Assembly (NCBI GenBank): GCA_947629565.1
Contig: CANREG010000017.1
Span: forward strand, 1 to 50,568
Length of the DNA stretch: 50,568 bases
Direction of reading: 5' to 3'
From: an uncultured Lachnospiraceae bacterium
GTDB lineage: Bacteria > Bacillota > Clostridia > Lachnospirales > Lachnospiraceae
Notes under the pieces: generated by a model
Database searches by the model: none
What the model was told of the DNA's origin: nothing
What the model saw: the letters and a program-made list of their open reading frames with translations, nothing else
Part shown: positions 44,942 through 50,568 of the stretch, piece after piece
Numbering within the stretch: position 1 is the first letter of the stretch
Layout of the letters: each line of letters begins with the position of its first letter
Translations under genes and position numbers: made by a program

Positions 44942-45568
44942 CTACTTCTGAAAAAAACGCTTTTCTACCTCACTGGTAATCATACTATGAATTTCCTCAA
45001 TTGGCAATGTGGCATCTACTGGAAAAATCCGCTCCGGATAAAGCTGGGCCAACTGGCGATAGCCCTCTACCACCCTTTTATGGAAGGTGAGGTCTTCTAA
45101 CTCCATACGGTCTAATTTTGTCTGGTGTTTTTTTCTCTTAAGCCCGGTCTCTGCATCTAAATCCATAAATATTGTAAGCTTCGGCGCCACGTCGCCCAAA
45201 GCATAGCCGTTCACCTCATAGACGGTCTCTACTCCAAGTCCTCTTCCAATGCCCTGATATACGGCGGAGGACTCCACAAACCGGTCACAGATTACCGCCT
45301 TGCCCTCCTCTAACGCCGGACGGATTACCTGATTAACCAGCTGCGCTCTTGCGGAGGCGTAGAGCAAAAGCTCCGTCATATGGCTCATCTCCTGATAATC
45401 CCGGTTCAGAATAATCTTCCGGATTGCCTCGCCAATCTCCGTTCCGCCCGGCTCTCTGGCAATGACAATATCAAATCCTCTGTTCTCCAGATATTTTTTC
45501 AGCAAATCAATCTGCGTCGTCTTTCCGGAACCGTCCGGTCCCTCCATTGTAATAAATATTCCTTCCAC
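44942..45568 (-). CDS. tmk: Thymidylate kinase
   Basis: Phosphorylates dTMP to dTDP. The 208-residue protein starts VEGIFITMEGPDGSGKTTQI (P-loop GPDGSGKT), has the DRF motif in VICDRFVESS and the lid region with basic residues. The GTG at 45568 is chosen because it gives the usual length and GGGGAT lies before it; the open frame runs 17 codons further, into the upstream gene. It begins four bases after the yaaO-like stop. Confidence 0.95.
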   Translation of the reverse strand: MEGIFITMEGPDGSGKTTQIDLLKKYLENRGFDIVIAREPGGTEIGEAIRKIILNRDYQEMSHMTELLLYASARAQLVNQVIRPALEEGKAVICDRFVESSAVYQGIGRGLGVETVYEVNGYALGDVAPKLTIFMDLDAETGLKRKKHQTKLDRMELEDLTFHKRVVEGYRQLAQLYPERIFPVDATLPIEEIHSMITSEVEKRFFQK

Positions 45569-45572
45569 GAAT

Positions 45573-47150
45573 CTATCCCCTATCCTTTTGTTTATCCCTG
45601 TCAAACAGCCTCTTTCCATAGGAACGCCATCTGCTTTCTCTCACCACGGAAATCTTATAGTCTCCGTTATCCCTCTTTGTCAATCCCTTTATCTGCTGTC
45701 CCTGCGCCAAAGCCTCCTGTATCGCCTGCAAAATATCCCTGCTGATTACTTCCCCCGGCGCCACAATGGGTATCTCCGGCGGAATCTGATAGAGGAAGGT
45801 ATGGCTTATTCTTCCCGCTGCCTCTTTTAACGGTATCTCTGAATACTGGCTTTCCCTTGCCTGGGCAATGCTCATTTTCTGCTCCGGAAGCCTTACATGA
45901 ACCGACGTCTCCCTGCTATTAGTATCGGCTGTTTGCGTCATTTCCCTTAGCTGTCCGTCTATAATCTCCAACGCCTGCCCTAAGGCTTCAAAGGCTTCCT
46001 TTGAATCCGCCAAAGAGGTCATGGCAATCACATAACTGCTTCCCGCCATCTCCATCTGCTGTCCGTATTCCTCCGCCAGCATACGCCCGAGCATAACTCC
46101 GGTAAAGGGCTGCTCCTCGCCGTCCCGTTCAATCACACAGCGGTCCACGGAAAATACCAGCTTGCCCGCATCATAGCTGCAACCGCCGAATTTTTTAAAA
46201 TCCTCCGGTCCCGCCAGATGTATGTGAGAAAGCTTTTCCCACCGCTTCCGGTACTCTGCCAAAAGCTCCTTATAAATGATAAACTGCCCGTCCCGCTCAT
46301 GATCCATCCGCTCTATGCACGCTTCGCTTGCCGCCATAAAGACATAGGAGGGCGATGAGCTTTGATAAACCGACAGATATTCCTCGAGACAATCCCTGTT
46401 CACCAGATTGCCTTTCCTATGCAGGATTGCGCACTGCGTCATGGCCGGTAAGGTCTTGTGGAGACTTTCTATGACAATGTCCGCCCCTATACGGATTGCC
46501 GGTTCCGGCACCTTTTTATAATCAATGGTGGAAATGGTCTCATTTACATTGGCCATATATTCAAAATGGGCGCCATGGGCCTCGTCTACAATCAACGGCA
46601 CCTTCTGTCGGTGGGTAATCTTTGCAATCTTTTCCACATCGCTGACGACTCCCTCATAGGTGGGAGATACCAAAACCACCGCTTTGGCGTCGGCGTGGTC
46701 TTTCAGCGCCTTCTTTATCCTGTCCGGTGATACGCCGCCAAACATATGGAGCTCTTCATTCCATTCCGGCAGAACATATACCGGCTTCAACCGTAACAAA
46801 AATATGGCGTGATATACGGACTTATGGCAGTTCCTCGCCACAATCACCGTATCCCCCCGGCTGCACACAGCAGAAATCGCAGCCAATATGCCGCAGGTGC
46901 TGCCGTTAATCAGATAATAGCTCTGGTCCGAACCGTAAATCTGCGCCGCCCGCTCAAACGCTTCTTTAATGATTCCCTCCGGGTGGTGGAAATCATCTAA
47001 CTGCGCTACCTCCGTCACATCAATGGAAAAGGGATTCTCCACAAGCTCCGGAAAGATTGTGTGAAACCGCCGCTTGTGCCCCGGCATATGCCAGGGATAG
47101 GCGCCTTCCGTATTATATGCCGTTAACCCGCCTAATATAGACTGCTCCAT
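45573..47150 (-). CDS. PLP-dependent Orn/Lys/Arg decarboxylase-family protein (YaaO-like)
   Basis: About 525 residues from the ATG at 47150. The fold-type I core includes PGHKRRF near the N-terminus, STCGILAAISA, VDEAHGAHFEY, and the PLP lysine in ESLHKTLPAMTQ. The C-terminal decarboxylase domain ends with QIPPEIPIVAPGEVI. The family contains lysine, arginine and ornithine decarboxylases; the substrate cannot be told. Position before tmk matches B. subtilis yaaO. The promoter at 47188-47216 lies inside the longer open frame and supports this start. Confidence 0.9.
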   Translation of the reverse strand: MEQSILGGLTAYNTEGAYPWHMPGHKRRFHTIFPELVENPFSIDVTEVAQLDDFHHPEGIIKEAFERAAQIYGSDQSYYLINGSTCGILAAISAVCSRGDTVIVARNCHKSVYHAIFLLRLKPVYVLPEWNEELHMFGGVSPDRIKKALKDHADAKAVVLVSPTYEGVVSDVEKIAKITHRQKVPLIVDEAHGAHFEYMANVNETISTIDYKKVPEPAIRIGADIVIESLHKTLPAMTQCAILHRKGNLVNRDCLEEYLSVYQSSSPSYVFMAASEACIERMDHERDGQFIIYKELLAEYRKRWEKLSHIHLAGPEDFKKFGGCSYDAGKLVFSVDRCVIERDGEEQPFTGVMLGRMLAEEYGQQMEMAGSSYVIAMTSLADSKEAFEALGQALEIIDGQLREMTQTADTNSRETSVHVRLPEQKMSIAQARESQYSEIPLKEAAGRISHTFLYQIPPEIPIVAPGEVISRDILQAIQEALAQGQQIKGLTKRDNGDYKISVVRESRWRSYGKRLFDRDKQKDRG

Positions 47151-47187
47151 AAACTGTGCCTTTCCATAAATGAATATAACCCAGTTT

Positions 47188-47216
47188 ATTATAGCAAAAT
47201 TGCGGGCAAATTGCAA
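47188..47216 (-). promoter_or_regulatory. Promoter of the yaaO-tmk-yaaR-holB unit
   Basis: TTGCAA (47211-47216) and TATAAT (47188-47193) with a 17-bp spacer on the minus strand, about 38 bp before the YaaO-like start. Confidence 0.75.
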
Positions 47217-47226
47217 AAAAATTTAG

Positions 47227-48099
47227 TCACAGCTGCTCCTTTAAGATATTCTTGTAGCCCTCCCCGAAAATCTCACTGGCGCTGGTGACAATCATAAACG
47301 CCTTCCTGTCCACCTGCCGGACAATCTCTGTAAGCTTCGGCGTCCCCCGCTTCTTAACCACGCACATAATAATCTGTTTTTCATCGTTGCTGTAGGCTCC
47401 CTTTCCCCTTAAAATGGTAGCCCCCGCCTCTAATTCCTCTAATATTCTTCCCAACATCTCCTGCGGTCTGCCGGACACGATATAGACAAGCCTCGCCTCG
47501 TCGCCTCCATACAGTATATAATCCATTACCCTTCCATGCAGCACCACGGCAATAAAGGCATACATGGCGATATTAAAATCCTTAAACACAAACCCGGACA
47601 ACGCCACAATCAATATGTCAATCGTAATGAAAAAAGTGCTTGTCTTAATCGCCGGATATTTTTTCCGCAATACCTTGATAATAATATCCATGCCGCCTGT
47701 CGTGGCACCAATCCACAGCACCAGACCGATTCCGGTTCCCACTAAAATACTGCCGGCAATGGCGGCAAGCAGCAGATTGTCCGTAACCGCCGGAAAATTG
47801 GCAAATACATTGGTAAACAGGGAATTTAATACAATGGCATAGAAGCTTAAGGCAATGAATTTTCCCCCAAATTTCCACCAGCCGAGAATGATAATGGGAA
47901 TATTTAACAGAAGATACCAGGTTCCCGTCTCCAACCCCAAAGAATGGCTGAGAATAACCGAAAGTCCCACAACGCCGCCCGGCGCAAGCTCATTGGGATC
48001 TAAGAATAATCCAATTCCCGCAGAATAGATAAAGGCGCCGACTGATATAACCAACAGTTTCTTTATCAGCCGGAGCACCCTGCTTTTTGATGTCTCCAT
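47227..48099 (-). CDS. YitT-family membrane protein
   Basis: A 290-residue protein with five or six membrane segments in the first 190 residues, in two related halves (LAPGGVVGLSVILSH and GATTGGMDIIIKVLRKK), and a cytoplasmic DUF2179 domain (about 205-290) with SEIFGEGYKN at the end. The family is widespread in Firmicutes; transport has been suggested but the substrate is not known. It is 10 bp upstream of the promoter of the yaaO-like gene and is probably its own transcript. Confidence 0.92.
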   Translation of the reverse strand: METSKSRVLRLIKKLLVISVGAFIYSAGIGLFLDPNELAPGGVVGLSVILSHSLGLETGTWYLLLNIPIIILGWWKFGGKFIALSFYAIVLNSLFTNVFANFPAVTDNLLLAAIAGSILVGTGIGLVLWIGATTGGMDIIIKVLRKKYPAIKTSTFFITIDILIVALSGFVFKDFNIAMYAFIAVVLHGRVMDYILYGGDEARLVYIVSGRPQEMLGRILEELEAGATILRGKGAYSNDEKQIIMCVVKKRGTPKLTEIVRQVDRKAFMIVTSASEIFGEGYKNILKEQL

Positions 48100-48169
48100 A
48101 GAACAACCTCCAAACCGTTTTTATATTAGTCTGTACCTTTTCTTTTTATTTATTAATATTTTCCCAAAT

Positions 48170-48215
48170 TAAGAAAAACGCTGAAACTCTGGTAAATCCA
48201 AAGCTTCAGCACTTT
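48170..48215 (-). terminator. tRNA-Cys terminator
   Basis: On the minus strand GCTGAAG and GTTTCAGC pair around a loop of about 15 bases, followed by GTTTTTC. It lies just past the tRNA. Confidence 0.7.
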
Positions 48216-48225
48216 TTCAAATAAG

Positions 48226-48296
48226 AGGCGCCAACCAGATTTGAACTGGTGATGAAGGTGTTGCAGACCTCTGCCTTACCACTTGGCTATGGCGCC
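48226..48296 (-). tRNA. tRNA-Cys (GCA)
   Basis: The 71-base sequence folds into a cloverleaf: acceptor GGCGCCA with TGGCGCC and discriminator T, D-loop with AGCCAAGTGGTAAGGC, anticodon GCA in CTGCAAC, and T-arm CCAGTTCAAATCTGG. CCA is not encoded. Confidence 0.97.
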
Positions 48297-48362
48297 ATAT
48301 TCATCTTATATAATATATGCGGGAATCTCCTATTCATTCCCCGGTCACCGACGACAAGAATC

Positions 48363-48391
48363 ATATTAGCATATTTCCCTTTATATTGCAA
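48363..48391 (-). promoter_or_regulatory. Promoter upstream of tRNA-Cys
   Basis: TTGCAA (48386-48391) and TAATAT (48363-48368) with a 17-bp spacer, about 60 bp before the mature tRNA. Confidence 0.6.
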
Positions 48392-48478
48392 GCATTTTTC
48401 CTTTTTTATATTACTTGTAAATTATCTTTTATTTGAAATATTCAACAAAGGTTATATGTATTTAACTGTAAACAAAAG

Positions 48479-48976
48479 TTATTTTATTCTTTTTATCCAG
48501 TTTTTCAAGGCAATATTATCCTGTTCCTTCAAATCATTTTGGTTAATATATAAATAGCGTCCTTTTAATATTATCCTATAAAAATCTTTTACTTCTTTTG
48601 CGCTTTTTATATTACTCGCTCTATAAAACTCCGTTTCATTTGCCGCCACAAAATGTACTTGTAATGAATCGTCTGAAAATTCAAGAACTACCTTTCCACA
48701 ATGATTACGTTTATTCATAATATAATATTGTAGATTTGCTGTTAATTTTACAAAATTATATCTAAAATAAGTCCAACATATTAACCAAAGCAAAAGTTTA
48801 ACTATAACGCCTAAATCCATGCTTTGTATCATCAATGCCAATAATACATTTAAACATAACAAAACCATACAAATCCAAAAACATATGCGGATATAAATCA
48901 ACGCCCATCTGCTTATATGTTCACAGCATTTCTCACAATACTGACGATTAAATTCCATTTCTATATTAAACTGCAT
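48479..48976 (-). CDS. Two-helix membrane protein, YcxB-like architecture
   Basis: A 165-residue protein with two membrane segments (about 27-48 and 54-75) and a C-terminal soluble part with alternating strands (VVLEFSDDSLQVHF, DFYRIILKGRYLYINQ). This is the layout of YcxB-type proteins, but I cannot confirm the family from sequence alone. Cys content is high in the first 75 residues. Base composition is clearly more AT-rich than in the housekeeping genes to the left, in common with the next two genes. Function unknown. Confidence 0.7.
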   Translation of the reverse strand: MQFNIEMEFNRQYCEKCCEHISRWALIYIRICFWICMVLLCLNVLLALMIQSMDLGVIVKLLLWLICWTYFRYNFVKLTANLQYYIMNKRNHCGKVVLEFSDDSLQVHFVAANETEFYRASNIKSAKEVKDFYRIILKGRYLYINQNDLKEQDNIALKNWIKRIK

Positions 48977-49013
48977 GATAATTTACCTTTTTTTATGATT
49001 CTCTTAGAAAGTA

Positions 49014-49490
49014 TCAAAGATCATTAGTTCTTGGCATAGTAGCATTAAATTCTATTGATACCTCTTTCAACACATCGTTTCCTGTTTCAATAACAATCTC
49101 TTTCCATTGCTGCTCTGTCCCTGCATATAAAACAGATTTAATAGAACTGCAGCCATTGAATGCGTTTTTTTGTATATGTATAACATTTACAGGTATATAT
49201 ACAGACTCAATCCATATATTTCCTTGAAATGCCCCTTCGCCAATATCTGTTATTTTCTCATACAGACATTCCCAGCCAGAATTTGACAATACTCTTGTTG
49301 TAGCATCAGGAATTGCCAAACAATTATATTTTGATATATTGTCGCTATCCCATATACCTGTGACAACTGTATTAGTAGTATCAAGTGCCATAGTGGCTAC
49401 TGTTTTATTTGCTGATATCTCACCATATCCATAGTAACATGCTATACATATTACAACAACCATACATATTAATATAATTACTTTTTTCAT
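49014..49490 (-). CDS. Small secreted BspA-like LRR protein
   Basis: About 158 residues from the ATG at 49490, with AGGAG eight bases upstream. A signal peptide or anchor (about 1-26) is followed by one complete and two partial LRR_5 units (ITDIGEGAFQGNIWIESVYIP and IHIQKNAFNGCSSIKSVLYAG in outline). It has far fewer repeats than the 902-residue LRR protein at 17138 and may be a decayed or minimal relative. AT-rich like its neighbours. Function unknown. Confidence 0.8.
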   Translation of the reverse strand: MKKVIILICMVVVICIACYYGYGEISANKTVATMALDTTNTVVTGIWDSDNISKYNCLAIPDATTRVLSNSGWECLYEKITDIGEGAFQGNIWIESVYIPVNVIHIQKNAFNGCSSIKSVLYAGTEQQWKEIVIETGNDVLKEVSIEFNATMPRTNDL

Positions 49491-49700
49491 TCCAACAACT
49501 CCTAAAAACATCAAATCTATATATTCCAAATCACTCGTACCACATCAATATAAACTATTTTAGGCATCCTATTATTCTAATTCATACAGCAAAGTAAAAA
49601 AGGCGGCTTCAGTCTTATAACAACTTAGCAACGCCCTCTCTACATCCTTTTCTTCTAAATAATACGCCTATCAAAACAAAAAATATTATAATAAGTTCAC

Positions 49701-50021
49701 TTAGTAGGTAATCTGCACCCCTGGTAAGCTTGTTATATATATATAAAATATATGCAATGTCGTAGATAATACTATTACTACTAATTGTGGCATTACTTTG
49801 TATTTTTTTCTAAACAAAAACGAAATAATTAAGCTCACCGCAAGCAATAAGAACCCCGGAATAGGCATAAAGTACATATTAAATCCGGCTCCAACTAATG
49901 AAATCAGAAAATTCCATAAACAAAATTTCTTTTTATTCTTCTTGTTTAATTCTCTGTTTGTGTCCTCATCATAAACATTTACATATTCTTCTTCATATAA
50001 TTTTTCGTCCACCCCTATCAT
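49701..50021 (-). CDS. Small membrane protein of unknown function
   Basis: About 106 residues. The N-terminal 35 are charged and cytoplasmic-like (acidic, then a run of Lys/Asn), followed by two or three hydrophobic segments (about 36-50, 55-70 and 80-98). The start is uncertain between ATGs at 50033 and 50021 and a GTG near 50012; GGGGG lies before the last two. The promoter at 50044-50072 precedes it. No family recognised. Confidence 0.6.
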   Translation of the reverse strand: MIGVDEKLYEEEYVNVYDEDTNRELNKKNKKKFCLWNFLISLVGAGFNMYFMPIPGFLLLAVSLIISFLFRKKYKVMPQLVVIVLSTTLHIFYIYITSLPGVQITY

Positions 50022-50043
50022 CCCCCATCTCAAAGCTTATAGT

Positions 50044-50072
50044 ATACTAACTCAATTATTACACCTTGTCAA
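50044..50072 (-). promoter_or_regulatory. Promoter of the small membrane protein gene
   Basis: TTGACA (50067-50072) and TAGTAT (50044-50049) with a 17-bp spacer; a better -10 hexamer, TATACT (50041-50046), would give a 20-bp spacer. Confidence 0.55.
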
Positions 50073-50183
50073 GAATTTCCTAGAGGGGCTGTGTAGTCAA
50101 GCATTAGTATGAGGTCTTGGTAAATGCATTTTCAGTGCATTCCGTAGATATGTTTGATATTTTTTAGCTTCTGATTTATTTAT

Positions 50184-50217
50184 AAAAAAATCCTGCAACA
50201 CTAATGCTACAGGATTT
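50184..50217 (-). terminator. tRNA-Asn terminator
   Basis: AAATCCTGTAGCA and TGTTGCAGGATTT pair on the minus strand around a short loop, followed by a T run. Confidence 0.88.
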
Positions 50218-50221
50218 TCAG

Positions 50222-50293
50222 CTCCCCGAGTAGGGCTCGAACCTACAACACCACGGTTAACAGCCGTGTGCTCTACCATTGAGCTATCAGGGA
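50222..50293 (-). tRNA. tRNA-Asn (GTT)
   Basis: The 72-base cloverleaf has acceptor TCCCTGA with TCGGGGA and discriminator G, D-loop TAGCTCAATGGTAGAGCA, anticodon GTT in CTGTTAACC, and T-arm GTAGGTTCGAGCCCTAC. CCA is not encoded. It follows the 23S rRNA by about 200 bp. Confidence 0.97.
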
Positions 50294-50490
50294 TTATGAT
50301 GGTATTTGTACCTTCAGAACTTCATACAAAAGAGAATATCAGGGGGAATGCCTGATCAAGTTTTTACAGCCTCTCTGCCAAACCGGTTTCTAAACTCATG
50401 CTGCGCTTCGCTTGCATTCGTTAAGGGTACCGGTATGGCTACGACTAAACTCGAACTTCGCTTACGCTCGTTCTCGTTAAGTTCTCTGCC

Positions 50491-50568
50491 GAAGTTAAGC
50501 CTTCGACCGATTAGTACCTGTCAGCTCCATGCGTTGCCGCACTTCCACCTCAGGCCTATCTACCTTGT
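50491..50568 (-). rRNA. 23S rRNA, 3' end (partial)
   Basis: The minus strand reads the conserved end of 23S rRNA, including AAGGTAGATAGGCCTGAGG, AGCTGACAGGTACTAAT and GGTCGAAGGCTTAAC. The rest lies beyond the window. The 3' limit is estimated from the final GGCTTAAC helix. No 5S rRNA follows before tRNA-Asn. Confidence 0.92.

Noticed and set aside
50300-50490. 5S rRNA
   Set aside because: The conserved 5S words are not visible on either strand; only short GCTTCGC-type repeats are present.

Overview
The window is a stretch of chromosome from a low-to-mid GC anaerobic Firmicute, most likely a member of the Lachnospiraceae (Clostridium cluster XIVa). This rests on AGGAGG-type ribosome sites at almost every gene, consensus TTGACA/TATAAT promoters with 17-bp spacers, a large Gram-positive type SRP RNA, an ATP-dependent PEP carboxykinase, cortex-modification genes (pdaA, cwlD), a sporulation-type YaaT/RicT protein and a divergent clostridial MurG outside any division cluster. 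No phage or IS transposase was recognised.

Left part (1-22 kb): the start of a membrane protein (probable sensor kinase) behind a LytTR response regulator, with a 21-bp-spaced direct repeat upstream that looks like its operator; pgi, a PdaA-type deacetylase and an unknown membrane protein; a TSCPD-domain protein and murG; an HD-domain protein and the SRP RNA; a 947-residue hybrid histidine kinase with a response regulator that ends in the same helical module; tadA opposed to a GNAT acetyltransferase; a tatD-rsmA cluster; a repeat-tailed lipoprotein; a large BspA-like leucine-rich-repeat surface protein; a lipoprotein with a metallo-beta-lactamase fold; and two XRE regulators.

Middle (22-40 kb): the complete F-type ATP synthase operon (atpI-like, B, E, F, H, A, G, D, C) behind a TTGCTA-17-TATAAT promoter. 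Its c subunit carries the residues of a sodium-binding site. Upstream lie an atpZ-like gene, rpiB, a Sua5-type threonylcarbamoyl-AMP synthase and a secreted papain-like protease. Then come cwlD on the other strand, a 757-base AT-rich gap with palindromes and a possible gene remnant, mecA, a DUF1858 protein, a CapA-like protein and pckA. Between pckA and abrB is the most unusual item: a 554-bp imperfect inverted repeat of two arms of about 270 bp (39211-39764) with no credible gene.

Right part (40-50.6 kb): abrB, an XRE regulator, and a run rsmI, trmN6-like, yaaT/ricT, holB, yaaR, tmk, yaaO-like that keeps the order known from Bacillus subtilis but lacks darA and yabA. A 42-bp minisatellite sits between yaaR and holB. 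After a YitT-family protein and tRNA-Cys comes a small AT-rich island of unknown membrane and LRR genes, then tRNA-Asn and the 3' end of a 23S rRNA, with no 5S gene between them.

Functionally the region mixes housekeeping (glycolysis, PEP carboxykination, ATP synthesis, rRNA and tRNA modification, clamp loading, dTMP kinase), envelope and spore wall work (murG, pdaA, cwlD) and secreted proteins that carry internal sequence repeats.
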